Shown piece by piece: positions 43,128 through 52,630 of a DNA stretch of 64,000 nt. The notes below the pieces were generated by a model, which saw only the letters and a program-made list of their open reading frames with translations, was not told where the DNA came from and searched no databases. How positions within the stretch are numbered: the stretch's first letter is position 1; each line of letters begins with the position of its first letter. Made by a program: the position numbers and the translations under genes. Origin of the DNA: Thiotrichales bacterium (GTDB taxonomy: Bacteria > Pseudomonadota > Gammaproteobacteria > Thiomicrospirales > Thiomicrospiraceae); contig JAFGUG010000045.1 of NCBI GenBank assembly GCA_016938655.1, forward strand, positions 1 through 64,000, read 5' to 3'.

Positions 43128-44918
43128 TTACTCAGCTGAAGGCTTACGTGCACGACGTGGCTTACCTTTGTCTTTAGACGGTGCCGACGAGTTACGTGTT
43201 AAACGCTTACGCGGTGCCGCGGCTGCGCCAGATTCACCAATCGTTTTAACTTTTGCAATTTTCAGTTGCTGGCCACAAACCCAAGCATTTTTAAGGTCTG
43301 CAACCGCTTCTTTCGGCATATCAGAAGGCAGATCAACCGTGCTGAAGCTGTCTTCAATATTTAACTGCTGAATGAACTCGCTGTCTAGGTTCGCTTCGTT
43401 GGCGATGCAGCCAACGATATTGCCAGGACGAACACCGTGGCTACGACCGACTTCCAAACGGTAACGGCTCATGCCTGCGTTTGGTGTCGCAGAGCGTTCA
43501 CGACGAGGACGTGGTTCGCGACGACCTTCGCTACGTTCTCCACGGTTTCCGCGATCACGGTCACGATTGTCTTCACGTGGTTCGCGTGTTGGACGTTGTG
43601 GCTTGTCTTCTAAGAAGAAAGGCACATCACCTTGCATCATTTTGGCCAAACCAGCGGCAATTTCAACCGCTGGAATATTGTGTTCATTTTCAATCTGCTC
43701 AATCATTTCGTGAAAGAACTTAGTCTCTTCCAGTTTAGCGGCTTCAATCACGCGCTCTTTGAAACGAGTAATACGATTGTCGTTGATGTCTTGCGTTGAA
43801 GGCAGTTCCATTTGTGTAATTGGCTTCTTAGTCGTATGCTCAATTGAACGCAGTAGACGACGTTCACGAGGCGCTACAAATAAGATGGCGGTTCCAGAAC
43901 GACCTGCACGACCGGTACGACCAATACGGTGCACGTACGATTCGTTGTCATGTGGAATGTCATAGTTAATAACGTGGCTGATACGTGGCACATCAAGTCC
44001 ACGGGCAACGACGTCCGTTGCAACAAGAATGTCTAAGCGACCTTTTTTAAGTTGGTCAACAATCCGTTCACGTTGGTTCTGGGCAATGTCACCGTTAAGC
44101 GCGGCAGAGGCGTAACCACGGGCTTCAAGTTTTTCAGCCAGTTCAACAGTCGCGGTTTTAGTACGAACGAAGATGATAATACCGTCGGTTTGTTCGTGTT
44201 CTAAAATACGAGTCAATGCATCTAACTTGTGGGTACCACTGACTAACCAGTATTTCTGGTCTATCGTAGTAGCGGTTGCGGTGGCTTGCTTTACAATAAC
44301 TTCGGTAGGGTTGTTTAGGTGACGCTGCGCAATGCGGTTAACTTCTTTTGGCATGGTGGCAGAGAATAGGGCAATTTGACGCTGTTTAGGCGTGTGCTCA
44401 AGTATCCACTCAACATCATCAATAAAGCCCATGCGTAGCATTTCGTCCGCTTCATCTAAGATCAGTGTTTTTAGCTTATCAAGTTTTAGCGTGCCTTTAC
44501 GGATATGGTCCATAACACGACCAGGCGTACCGACTACAACGTGGACACCACGGCTTAAAGCACGAATCTGTGTGCTGTAATCTGAACCACCGTAAATCGG
44601 TAGAACGTGGAATCCTTTCATGTGGTGTGCAAAGCCTTGGAAGGCTTCAGCAACCTGAATCGCTAATTCACGAGTCGGTGCTAGCACCAATACTTGAGGG
44701 TCTTTTTGGCTAAAGTCGGCGTTGCTTAATACTGGTAGAGCAAAGGCTGCGGTTTTACCCGTACCCGTTTGTGCCATACCTAATACGTCGCCACCTTTAA
44801 GTAATACAGGGATCGCTTGTGCTTGGATTGGTGATGGGGTTTCATAGCCGATATCTGTAATGGCTTTTAATAGGTCAGGGCTTAATCCCAAATCTTCAAA
44901 TTTGACTTCTGTTGTCAT
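43128..44918 (-). CDS. deaD: DEAD-box ATP-dependent RNA helicase (DeaD/CsdA)
   Basis: 596 aa, near E. coli DeaD (629 aa). Helicase motifs are AQTGTGKTAAFALP, PTREL, LDEADEMLRMGF, SAT (ALFSATMP) and HRIGRTGRAGRSG. A DbpA-type RNA-binding domain (RYRLEVGRSHGVRPGNIVGCIANEA) and an Arg/Asp/Gly-rich linker (PREDNRDRDRGNRGERSEGRREPRPRRERS) follow. It unwinds structured RNA in ribosome assembly and mRNA turnover, often cold-induced. A long 461-bp non-coding region upstream suggests a regulated leader. Confidence 0.96.
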   Translation of the reverse strand: MTTEVKFEDLGLSPDLLKAITDIGYETPSPIQAQAIPVLLKGGDVLGMAQTGTGKTAAFALPVLSNADFSQKDPQVLVLAPTRELAIQVAEAFQGFAHHMKGFHVLPIYGGSDYSTQIRALSRGVHVVVGTPGRVMDHIRKGTLKLDKLKTLILDEADEMLRMGFIDDVEWILEHTPKQRQIALFSATMPKEVNRIAQRHLNNPTEVIVKQATATATTIDQKYWLVSGTHKLDALTRILEHEQTDGIIIFVRTKTATVELAEKLEARGYASAALNGDIAQNQRERIVDQLKKGRLDILVATDVVARGLDVPRISHVINYDIPHDNESYVHRIGRTGRAGRSGTAILFVAPRERRLLRSIEHTTKKPITQMELPSTQDINDNRITRFKERVIEAAKLEETKFFHEMIEQIENEHNIPAVEIAAGLAKMMQGDVPFFLEDKPQRPTREPREDNRDRDRGNRGERSEGRREPRPRRERSATPNAGMSRYRLEVGRSHGVRPGNIVGCIANEANLDSEFIQQLNIEDSFSTVDLPSDMPKEAVADLKNAWVCGQQLKIAKVKTIGESGAAAAPRKRLTRNSSAPSKDKGKPRRARKPSAE

Positions 44919-45379
44919 TCATTTTCCTTTTACACGATGGTCGTGGGTCTAATTGCCCTGGAATAATGAAAAACGTGCGTTCAAATAAGATTTGAATCAG
45001 ACAATCAGAACCTTTGAGAGGGCTCAATTGCGCTGTCGATATCGGGTTTGATAAGGACCGTAGTAGTTATTCTGGGGCAAAAGCGTCTATATAGTGAGAC
45101 TCTATTTTTAGAATCTCTTAATGAGCGTTTTGCAACTAAACGGTCGATTCGAAGGCGCTGCTATGCTTGGAAATTGTCTCCAAGAGAGGCCGAGGTCGAA
45201 GTGCTAAAACTGGGGCAAAATGCTCGTTTTGGGTCTCTTCAAAAGCCATACTTAATAAAGGGTACAGGCCTGAAAGAACGCGGATTATACAAAAAAATTA
45301 ATGGTAATGCAAGAATAATTAATGACCAATTAAAAGTAGATTTTATTTGCGGCCTTTGGAGGAATTAAATGGGGCTTGA
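44919..45379 (-). promoter_or_regulatory. 461-bp region upstream of deaD, probable long 5' leader
   Basis: No supported gene. The 106-codon plus-strand ORF at 45048-45368 has no ribosome-binding site or protein-like composition. CTGGGGCAAAA occurs twice (45072, 45210). On the minus strand, TTGCAA-17-TCTAAA near 45140-45110 is a possible promoter. TTCAAAT-C-TTATTTGAA and CTTGGA...TCCAAG inverted repeats could fold in the leader. E. coli deaD also has a long regulated 5' UTR. Confidence 0.5.
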
Positions 45380-47617
45380 TTAATGTGTGGTCTGATTGCC
45401 CAAATGGCCACTTTGTTTTTTTAAAGCGTGTAACGATTGGTGCTCGCTTGGGGTTTTCAAAAAAACACTTTCAAACTCATTTGCAGGCACCGGCTGGCTG
45501 TAGAAGTAGCCTTGAATCAGCAGGGAACTTGACAGAGTGGTTAGAAAACTCGCCTGCTCTTGGGTTTCAACGCCTTCGGCGACCACAGCTAAATTTTTGG
45601 TCTGAGCAAGCTGAATAATCGACTCAACAATGGCAATATCATCGGTATTTTCTGGAATATTACGAATAAAGCTTTGGTCAATTTTGAGTTCGTGAATCGG
45701 CAGTTTTTGTAAATAACTCAAAGAGGAATAGCCTGTACCAAAATCATCAATTGAGATTTGAAATCCTAAACTTACCAGGTGTTGAATTTTTTGGAGAGCC
45801 AGCTCGGTATTACGGATTAGCACGCCCTCAGTCAGCTCTAAGGTAATGGTGTTTGGATTAACTTGCGTAAACTTAACCAGACCAATCACCAGCTCAACAA
45901 AACTTTGTTCATGAAACTGAATCGGGCTAATGTTAATGGACATCCTCAGGGTTCCGTACTGTTCATTCCATGCTTTAGCTTGCAGGAAGGCTTTGTGCAT
46001 TACCCATAAACCAATTTTAATGATTTGCCGACCCTCTTCTGCCACTGGGATAAAGTCATTGGGTGGCACTAGACCCAGTGCTGGATGGAACCATCGCAAT
46101 AGAGTTTCCATGCCAACAGTTCGGCCTTCAGAGTCAATTTGCGGTTGAAAATAGAGTTGAAACTCATCGTCTAATTCAGAATGGTTCAATGCCTGAAGCA
46201 TCTCTAAGCGATGTTGGGCGGCACTGCAAAGCTTATCTTCAAATTGATAAACCTGATTCCCCCCTAGGTTTTTTGCTTCATGCATTGCCATGTTACTGTG
46301 GCGAATAATCTCATCCGCTAAGCTGAGTGACTCCAAGCCTTTAAAGATATACACGCCAATACTGGCTGAACTGTGTAAAGAGCGATGTTGTATGGTGTAG
46401 CGGTCATCAATCGAGTGACGAATTTTGTGGGCTAACCCCATAATATGAGTGAGTGCTTCGACACTGTCTTGACTGACCTCATTGACCAAAATGGCAAATT
46501 CATCACCGTCTAAGCGAGCAACGACATCCTGCTCTGCGGACAACTCGGTAATTTTTTGAGAGACTAAAATTAACAGTTGGTCGCCAATAGTATGCCCTAA
46601 AGTATCGTTAATCATTCTAAAACCGTCGAGGTCTAATAGGATTAATCCAGAATAACTCATTGATTTTTCGGTGTTTTCGAGTGTGGCAGCAACCTTGTTG
46701 TTAAGTAGCGTGCGATTTGCCAGGCCTGTTAAGTTATCGTAATAGGCCAAACGCTCAATTTCACTGCGGGCTTCTTGAATGTCGGTAATGTCTTGTAATA
46801 CACCAATAAAATGTTCGATATTACGATTGCTGTCGGTCATCATCGACAGGCTTAACACCGCATGGTATTGCATCTGTTCTGATGGCGTCAGCTGTACTTC
46901 ACCACTCCAGCGACCATCGGTTAACAGTGCATGCATGACAGAGTCGAATGGAACGCGTAACACCACCTGTTTTTTTAGCCATTCGATATAGGTCATTTGA
47001 CTCAGTGTTTGTGTGCTTAAACCGGTATAGGCTGAAAATGTGTAGTTGGGTTGGGTAATGTAGCCGCTTGAATCGGTGATAAATTGCCCGGCATAGCTGG
47101 CTTCCATGAGCTTGATTTGAGCTTCAGCTTGAATTTGTAGGGATTGATCTTGCATTAAGATCATGTAGTTTTCAGTTTTATCGATTGTTGAATGGATCGA
47201 ATAAGCTTTAATTAAAACGGGGACCAGTTGGTTTTTATGACCATTAAAACTGCGAACCCAAACGAGCGGGCTAATTAAGTTGGTTTTGTTTTCTGCTGTT
47301 GATAGCTGTTGAAACCAGGTGGTCAGCTCAAAGGGAATTTGGTTGCGTTTTTGTGTGTAAATTTCCAGTTGTTCCAATACGGGTGCATCTGATTTTGCAG
47401 GATTGATATAACTGCTGGCTTTTTGATTCAATAAAACCAAATCTAACCGCTTCGAGATTAAAAACAGTCCGTCATAAAAGGCATCGGCAATCTGCTGTTT
47501 TTGACGGTGATGCGAGTGGTTGAGTTGCGCAACCAGTTCGGTCATTTCTGAGTCAATATGCGGTGTTTTCATAACGATATGGGCGTTCACAATTAAACAA
47601 GTTGAGCCATCATACAC
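45380..47617 (-). CDS. PAS-GGDEF-EAL protein, downstream paralog
   Basis: Up to 745 aa; the start is uncertain between ATG 47617 and ATG 47572, neither with a good ribosome-binding site. Domains are N-terminal sensory (~1-165), PAS (~165-290), GGDEF (~290-455) and EAL (~470-725). The GGDEF motif is DGDEF (ARLDGDEFAILV) and there is no inhibitory RxxD, so cyclase activity is doubtful. EAL is intact: ETLLRW, DDFGTGYSSLSYL, KIDQSFI and VAEGVETQEQ, so it is mainly a c-di-GMP phosphodiesterase. It is a paralog of the next gene, 112 bp away. Confidence 0.9.
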   Translation of the reverse strand: MYDGSTCLIVNAHIVMKTPHIDSEMTELVAQLNHSHHRQKQQIADAFYDGLFLISKRLDLVLLNQKASSYINPAKSDAPVLEQLEIYTQKRNQIPFELTTWFQQLSTAENKTNLISPLVWVRSFNGHKNQLVPVLIKAYSIHSTIDKTENYMILMQDQSLQIQAEAQIKLMEASYAGQFITDSSGYITQPNYTFSAYTGLSTQTLSQMTYIEWLKKQVVLRVPFDSVMHALLTDGRWSGEVQLTPSEQMQYHAVLSLSMMTDSNRNIEHFIGVLQDITDIQEARSEIERLAYYDNLTGLANRTLLNNKVAATLENTEKSMSYSGLILLDLDGFRMINDTLGHTIGDQLLILVSQKITELSAEQDVVARLDGDEFAILVNEVSQDSVEALTHIMGLAHKIRHSIDDRYTIQHRSLHSSASIGVYIFKGLESLSLADEIIRHSNMAMHEAKNLGGNQVYQFEDKLCSAAQHRLEMLQALNHSELDDEFQLYFQPQIDSEGRTVGMETLLRWFHPALGLVPPNDFIPVAEEGRQIIKIGLWVMHKAFLQAKAWNEQYGTLRMSINISPIQFHEQSFVELVIGLVKFTQVNPNTITLELTEGVLIRNTELALQKIQHLVSLGFQISIDDFGTGYSSLSYLQKLPIHELKIDQSFIRNIPENTDDIAIVESIIQLAQTKNLAVVAEGVETQEQASFLTTLSSSLLIQGYFYSQPVPANEFESVFLKTPSEHQSLHALKKQSGHLGNQTTH

Positions 47618-47728
47618 ATTTTAAGCGGTTTCAAATAGAGACGAATTACGTAGTGAATATAAGGTTTTTTTGGGTGTTGTAAACGTGAGGTGAAACGCAA
47701 TTGAAAATGCGTTTTGTGCGCGTTTTAA

Positions 47729-49861
47729 TTAGTGGATAGCGGGTTTTTCTGGAAAAAACGTCTCTTCAAATTCAAGCTGGGTGCAAGGACGGCTGTATAA
47801 AAAGCCTTGTATCAAAATTTCACCGGGTTGCTGGTTTAAAAATTCGGCTTGCGCTTGGGTTTCTACGCCTTCGGCCACAATGAGCAACTTTTTGGAGCGC
47901 GCCAAGCTAATAATCGATTCAACAATGGCAATGTCGTCTTGACTCTCAGGTACCCTAAAAATAAAACTTTGGTCAATTTTGAGTTCATGAATCGGTAGCT
48001 TCTGTAAATAACTTAATGAGGAGTACCCCGTTCCAAAGTCATCAATTGAGATTTTGATTCCTAACTTATGCAACTGTTCAATTTTTTTCAGCGCACTTTC
48101 TGTGTCAGCAATTAACACCCCTTCGGTCAGTTCCAGAGTAATGTTGATTGGGTTAACGCCGGTGGCCTCCATCATAAACTCGGTTTGCTCTACAAAATCC
48201 ACTTCATGGAATTGAATCGGGCTGATATTAATAGAAAGGTTAAAGTCGGGTTGCTGGTCCGCCCAGAGCTTGGCTTGGGTGAAGGCTTTGCCCATCACCC
48301 AGTGGCCTAAACGTAATATTTGGCGCCCCTCTTCGGCAATTGGAATAAATTTGCCTGGAGAGATAAAGCCGAGTTCAGGGTGAATCCATCGCAGTAGGGT
48401 TTCTGCACCATGCAATCGCTTGTTGGTTCCAAGTTGTGCCTGGTAGTAGAGTTGAAATTGTGCATCTAAATCAGCGGTAGTGAGCGCTTGTTCAAGCTCA
48501 CGGCGCTCAATCAGGGCTTCAGAAAGTGAGGGTTCGTAAAAATAGGTTTTGTTATTGTTACGCCTTTTAGCCGCCGCAACCGCCAAGTCGGCATACACCA
48601 TCAAGTTTTCTGCGGAGTCATTGTCCGCAAACGGGAAAATCGTAATGCCAATACAGACGGCGCTGTTAATGGTGATTTCGTTTAGGTGGTAATTTTTATT
48701 TAGGCGCTTGCTTATTTTTTGAGACAGGTGATAGGCGTTTTGAGTGGCTTTGTTTTTAGAGGTTGCCTTGTCTTGCGTCATGATTAGGAATTCGTCGCCG
48801 CCAATTCGAGCAATGGTGTCCTCTTCCCTTAAAAGACTTTTTAAGTTTTTAGCAACTTGTTGCAACAGTAAATCGCCAGTATTGCGACCAAAGGAGTCGT
48901 TGATGGCTTTAAAGCGGTCTAAGTTGATAAAAAACAGTGATGCGTAACTGTGATGGCGTTTGTGATGACGAATGGCCGTTTCTAAATGTTCGGTGGCGAG
49001 TCGGCGATTGGCTAAGCCGGTCAAGTCGTCATAGTAGGCCATCTGCTCAATGGCCAGTTGGGCTTCATGAATATCGGTAATGTTTTGAATAGTGGCAACA
49101 TAGTGCTCGATGTTCATTTGCTCATCTAACAGCATTGAAATACTTAACACGGCGTAGAAGGTGGTATCGGGCATGGGGTGAAGTTCCACTTCCCCGCTCC
49201 AGTGTTTGGTTTCGAGCAGGGTGGTTAACACTTCATGCGAGCTGGTTTTTAGGCGTACCTGCTTATCGAGCCAGCCGGTTAGTGTAATGCTTTTTAGGGC
49301 TTGCGCTGAGAGGCCTGTTAAGGCGCAAAAGGAGTCGTTTGGATGGGTGATGTAGCCTTTTTCATTGGTAATAAACTGACCGTCATAACTGTTAAAGGCC
49401 GCTTCCATCAAGCGTCGTTGGGTATCGGCTTGCGCATAAACCGTACGATCATAAAACACCACTAAAAGATCGCGTACCTCACCCTCTGGCGTTAACAGTG
49501 CCTTACCGGAGATAAGCAGCGGTTTGGTTTTAAGTGTTAACGGGTCTTTTAGCCAAATATAGGCCTCTTTGGGCTCATCTGATGGACTGGCCATGAGTTC
49601 ATCCAACCAAGGCTTGATATGAAAGGTAAGGGTGGCTTTTTTGTTTTTTGAGAAGGGGACGGTTTCAATGAAGGCGGTGTTATCAAGGTAATCTTTAAAG
49701 AGGACTTTGGCCTCGTCGTTGATAATTCGTGGATTAAGTTCGGGGGTGAAAACAAGTACCGCTTCATGGAAGGCGCAAATGATGGAAAGTTTGTTCTCTT
49801 TCTCTTCTTGAAGCAGGGCAACGCTCTGTTCAAGTTGAGCGTAGAGTTTGTTTGAATTCAT
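47729..49861 (-). CDS. PAS-GGDEF-EAL protein, upstream paralog
   Basis: 710 aa with the same layout as the downstream paralog. GGDEF is intact (ARIGGDEFLIMT), with an RxxD site (REED) five residues before it. EAL is intact (ETLLRWIHPELG, DDFGTGYSSLSYLQ, KIDQSFIFRVPE, VAEGVETQAQ). It could make or degrade c-di-GMP depending on signal. The pair shares near-identical stretches at protein and DNA level around LSYLQKLPIHELKIDQSFI, showing tandem duplication followed by divergence. No membrane segments are apparent, so both are soluble. Confidence 0.92.
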   Translation of the reverse strand: MNSNKLYAQLEQSVALLQEEKENKLSIICAFHEAVLVFTPELNPRIINDEAKVLFKDYLDNTAFIETVPFSKNKKATLTFHIKPWLDELMASPSDEPKEAYIWLKDPLTLKTKPLLISGKALLTPEGEVRDLLVVFYDRTVYAQADTQRRLMEAAFNSYDGQFITNEKGYITHPNDSFCALTGLSAQALKSITLTGWLDKQVRLKTSSHEVLTTLLETKHWSGEVELHPMPDTTFYAVLSISMLLDEQMNIEHYVATIQNITDIHEAQLAIEQMAYYDDLTGLANRRLATEHLETAIRHHKRHHSYASLFFINLDRFKAINDSFGRNTGDLLLQQVAKNLKSLLREEDTIARIGGDEFLIMTQDKATSKNKATQNAYHLSQKISKRLNKNYHLNEITINSAVCIGITIFPFADNDSAENLMVYADLAVAAAKRRNNNKTYFYEPSLSEALIERRELEQALTTADLDAQFQLYYQAQLGTNKRLHGAETLLRWIHPELGFISPGKFIPIAEEGRQILRLGHWVMGKAFTQAKLWADQQPDFNLSINISPIQFHEVDFVEQTEFMMEATGVNPINITLELTEGVLIADTESALKKIEQLHKLGIKISIDDFGTGYSSLSYLQKLPIHELKIDQSFIFRVPESQDDIAIVESIISLARSKKLLIVAEGVETQAQAEFLNQQPGEILIQGFLYSRPCTQLEFEETFFPEKPAIH

Positions 49862-50024
49862 TCACTAAAACCAGTGGTATTCATTTAAGAAACCTCGATT
49901 CTAGCGAACTAATAGGGTGTTGCCAATAGCTAACCCTAGAGAATTTGAAGAAATTTTCAGGTTGTTTTTTAAACCCTATGATTTTACTAGGGTATTTTGT
50001 TTTGACTACGTAATTATTACTTTT

Positions 50025-51389
50025 CTACAAAACGCTCGGTAGCCAAGTCACTATTTCTGGCCAGATGGCAATGCAAACCAATACGCTCAGTTGAATCGTG
50101 ATAAAGGGAATGGTGCCTTTATAAAGATCGGCGGTTTTAAGTTCAGGAGGCGCAACGCCTCTTAAATAGAACAGGGCAAAGCCAAACGGCGGCGTTAAAA
50201 ACGCGGTTTGCAGGTTAATGGCAATCATAATGCCTAACCAAATCGGGTCAACGCCCATCATCAATAGAATCGGTGCGACCACCGGTACCACCACATAGGT
50301 AATCTCAATAAAGTCGAGAAAGAAGCCCAGTACAAACATTAACGCCATCACAATCAACATGGCGGTAAATACGCCGCCCGGTAGACCGTTTAATAACTCG
50401 GTAATTAAGTCGTCGCCACCTAAGCCTCGGAACACCAATGAAAACACCGCCGCACCAATAAAAATCAAGAAGATCATACTGGTGACGTTGAGGGTGTTAC
50501 GCATGACGATATTTAAGGTTTTAAGGCTCAGTTTACTTTTTAGCAACGCCAGAATGGTGGCGCCGAGCGCACCTAACGCCGCCGCTTCGGTTGGCGTTGA
50601 AAAGCCGCCTAAAATCGAGCCAAGTACTAATAAAATCAGCATTAATGGCGGGATTAAACTGCCCAGAACACGTTTTGACAGGCCAGGTGCAACGGGTTTA
50701 CCAACATTGTTTGGCACACTGTCTGGATGCATAACGGCTTTGATAAAAATATACAACATGTATAAAACCACCAACATCATGCCGGGAAACAGGGCACCGA
50801 TAAATAGGTCGCCGACCGAGAGGGTTTCTGGTGAGAAGATGCCTTGGTTTAATTGTGCTTGCTGATACGAGGACGACAAAACGTCACCCAGTAGAATTAA
50901 GACAATCGACGGTGGAATGATTTGCCCAAGCGTGCCAGAGGCGCAGATGGTGCCACTGGCCAGTTTCGGGCAGTAGCCTTGTTTAAGCATGGTTGGCAGT
51001 GCCAGTAAGCCCATTGTGACCACCGTTGCGCCAACAATTCCAGTGCTGGCGGCAAGTAGCATGCCTACAAGAATTACGGCAATGCCTAGTCCGCCTTTGA
51101 CACCGCGCATCACCTCGTCCATGGTGTTTAACAGTTGTTCGGCAATTTTAGACTGTTCAAGCATAATGCCCATAAACACAAACAGCGGCACGGCAATCAG
51201 GGTTTCGTTGGCCATAATGCCGTAAACACGATTGGGCAGGCTTTGCAAAAAGGCCATGTCGAACGCACCAATGGCATTGGCAAACAGAGCAAACAGCAAC
51301 GATACGCCAGCCAGAGTAAAAGCAACCGGGAAGCCTACCAGTAAGGCGATGAAAATAAGGCCAAATAAAACCAGAGCGAGCCATTCCAT
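50025..51389 (-). CDS. TRAP transporter large permease (DctM type)
   Basis: 454 aa from ATG 51389; the track extends to 51611 but that reading overlaps dctQ and is out of character. About 12-13 hydrophobic segments start with LALVLFGLIFIALLVGFPVAFTLAG. TGIVGATVVTMGLLALPTMLKQGY and GTLGQIIPPSIVLILLGD are DctM signatures. It is the main permease of a sodium-driven TRAP importer. The ATG overlaps the dctQ stop (TAATG). No substrate-binding DctP gene is in the window, so the substrate cannot be inferred. Confidence 0.92.
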   Translation of the reverse strand: MEWLALVLFGLIFIALLVGFPVAFTLAGVSLLFALFANAIGAFDMAFLQSLPNRVYGIMANETLIAVPLFVFMGIMLEQSKIAEQLLNTMDEVMRGVKGGLGIAVILVGMLLAASTGIVGATVVTMGLLALPTMLKQGYCPKLASGTICASGTLGQIIPPSIVLILLGDVLSSSYQQAQLNQGIFSPETLSVGDLFIGALFPGMMLVVLYMLYIFIKAVMHPDSVPNNVGKPVAPGLSKRVLGSLIPPLMLILLVLGSILGGFSTPTEAAALGALGATILALLKSKLSLKTLNIVMRNTLNVTSMIFLIFIGAAVFSLVFRGLGGDDLITELLNGLPGGVFTAMLIVMALMFVLGFFLDFIEITYVVVPVVAPILLMMGVDPIWLGIMIAINLQTAFLTPPFGFALFYLRGVAPPELKTADLYKGTIPFITIQLSVLVCIAIWPEIVTWLPSVL

Positions 51390-51949
51390 TAGAGTGTCCC
51401 CTCTGTTTCGTGTAAATCCTCTTTTGGAACATATTCCGGATAGCGAATCTCTAACCAAGATTTCGCCGCGACCGCCAAAGATTGCAAAATCACCAGGCCT
51501 GCCATAATTAAAATCAGGGTTTTTAGCAGGTATAAATAGCCTAAGCCACCGCCTTCTGCGGAGGTTTCTTGAACTGCCCAGCTGGCACTGACGTAATCCC
51601 AACCACTCCAAAACAGATAGACCATGCTTGGAATTGCCAATACAACAACCCCAATCAGGTTAATCCACGCTTTGCGTTTTGGGGAGGCTTGCGAGTAAAA
51701 CACGTCAACTCGCACATGTTGGTTTTGTTGATAGGTGTAAGCGATACCCAGCATAAACAGAATGGCGTGGTTGTACATCACCGCCTCTTGCATGGCGATG
51801 GAACCGGTATTAAAACCGTAACGCAGAATAACAATCAGAGCGGTCAGAATGACCAGCGACAAACTGCCCCAAGCAACAAGATACCCGAGTTTAAGTTGAA
51901 AACGGTCTTGAATTTGAATGAATTGGTTTAGAAATTTGGCAAACGGCAT
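51389..51949 (-). CDS. TRAP transporter small permease (DctQ type)
   Basis: 186 aa with four membrane helices (LVAWGSLSLVILTALIVIL, AVMYNHAILFMLGIAYTY, WINLIGVVVLAIPSMVYLFW, LIMAGLVILQSLAVAAK). QNQHVRVDVFY is the DctQ signature. It pairs with the large permease and overlaps it by one base. Confidence 0.9.
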   Translation of the reverse strand: MPFAKFLNQFIQIQDRFQLKLGYLVAWGSLSLVILTALIVILRYGFNTGSIAMQEAVMYNHAILFMLGIAYTYQQNQHVRVDVFYSQASPKRKAWINLIGVVVLAIPSMVYLFWSGWDYVSASWAVQETSAEGGGLGYLYLLKTLILIMAGLVILQSLAVAAKSWLEIRYPEYVPKEDLHETEGTL

Positions 51950-52042
51950 AAGGTTTAGTTGTCTTAAAATTTGCCAATATTGTACGTTTTTAGCGTTGTT
52001 TTTGCAGGTTTTTACGCATCAACTCGGTTTTTACAAAATTTG

Positions 52043-52067
52043 AAAATCAGCAGGCCTGCTGAGTTTT
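52043..52067. repeat. Dispersed palindrome upstream of dctQ, copy 1
   Basis: AAAATCAGCAGGCCTGCTGAGTTTT contains AGCAGGCCTGCT and reads AAAACTCAGCAGGCCTGCT in reverse. It lies downstream of the RcnB-like gene and may help end it. Confidence 0.8.
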
Positions 52068-52080
52068 GATCATTTCTTTA

Positions 52081-52098
52081 AAAGTCAGCAGGCCTGCT
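52081..52098. repeat. Dispersed palindrome upstream of dctQ, copy 2
   Basis: AAAGTCAGCAGGCCTGCT, 38 bp from copy 1, in the consensus orientation. Confidence 0.8.
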
Positions 52099-52123
52099 AA
52101 GGTTTAAATAACGTTTACAACGT

Positions 52124-52519
52124 TTAACGAATTTGCCAAATAATATCCGACAATACCCGTGTTCGAGTGTTCATAATCGCCATGTCATTACCAATCATGA
52201 CCCGTGCGTAACCTTTTGGAAGGCTTGGAAAATGGCGGTTTAAATCCCTTGAAATCGGTTTTGGACGATACTGTTTAGGCAAGCGTTCGTGTTGGTGGTA
52301 ACGCTGATAGTAGCTTGGCGGTACTCGGTAGTGTTGAGGTTTTGGGTGACCGTAATAGTGCTCAATATAACGGCGTTGGTAGTCGGAGAAGCGCAGATTA
52401 ACTTGGTTATGGTGATCATGAACGGCCACACTGCCGCTGGCGTGGGTTGGGTAAATCGTGCAACCTTGCAACGTCAGAACCAAGGTGCCGAGTAGTAAAA
52501 CTAGAATCGGTGTTTTCAT
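52124..52519 (-). CDS. RcnB-like lipoprotein
   Basis: 131 aa from ATG 52519, with GGGAGT upstream; the track's 52642 start is less likely. The N-terminus is a lipoprotein signal with lipobox LQGC (LVLLLGTLVLTLQGC). The C-terminal ~50 residues, LPKQYRPKPISRDLNRHFPSLPKGYARVMIGNDMAIMNTRTRVLSDII, match the RcnB/PF11776-type domain. E. coli RcnB affects nickel/cobalt homeostasis in the periplasm. The Tyr/His/Arg-rich middle (YQRRYIEHYYGHPKPQHYR) is unusual. It starts 111 bp from divergent priA. Confidence 0.75.
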   Translation of the reverse strand: MKTPILVLLLGTLVLTLQGCTIYPTHASGSVAVHDHHNQVNLRFSDYQRRYIEHYYGHPKPQHYRVPPSYYQRYHQHERLPKQYRPKPISRDLNRHFPSLPKGYARVMIGNDMAIMNTRTRVLSDIIWQIR

Positions 52520-52630
52520 TTTAAACTCCCTGTTCAAGAACGAAAAATACCCTTTTAATTTAACTGTTTTTATTGAGATAAGCGTTGAATGATTCCTAAC
52601 AGAGTGTGACAGATTGGGTAAAATGCCTGC

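Noticed and set aside
43084-44580. Several plus-strand ORFs rich in Arg/Ser opposite deaD
   Set aside because: Shadows of the Arg/Asp/Gly-rich DeaD tail and helicase codons.
45048-45368. 106-codon plus-strand ORF in the gap upstream of deaD
   Set aside because: No ribosome-binding site, basic random-looking composition and antisense to the expected deaD leader.
49972-49994. ACCCTA...TAGGGT hairpin downstream of the TRAP genes
   Set aside because: Short stem and no good T-run on the minus strand; terminator role not supported.
51390-51611. N-terminal extension of the DctM ORF
   Set aside because: It is the antisense-free overlap of dctQ in another frame; the DctM family starts at ATG 51389 with TAATG coupling.
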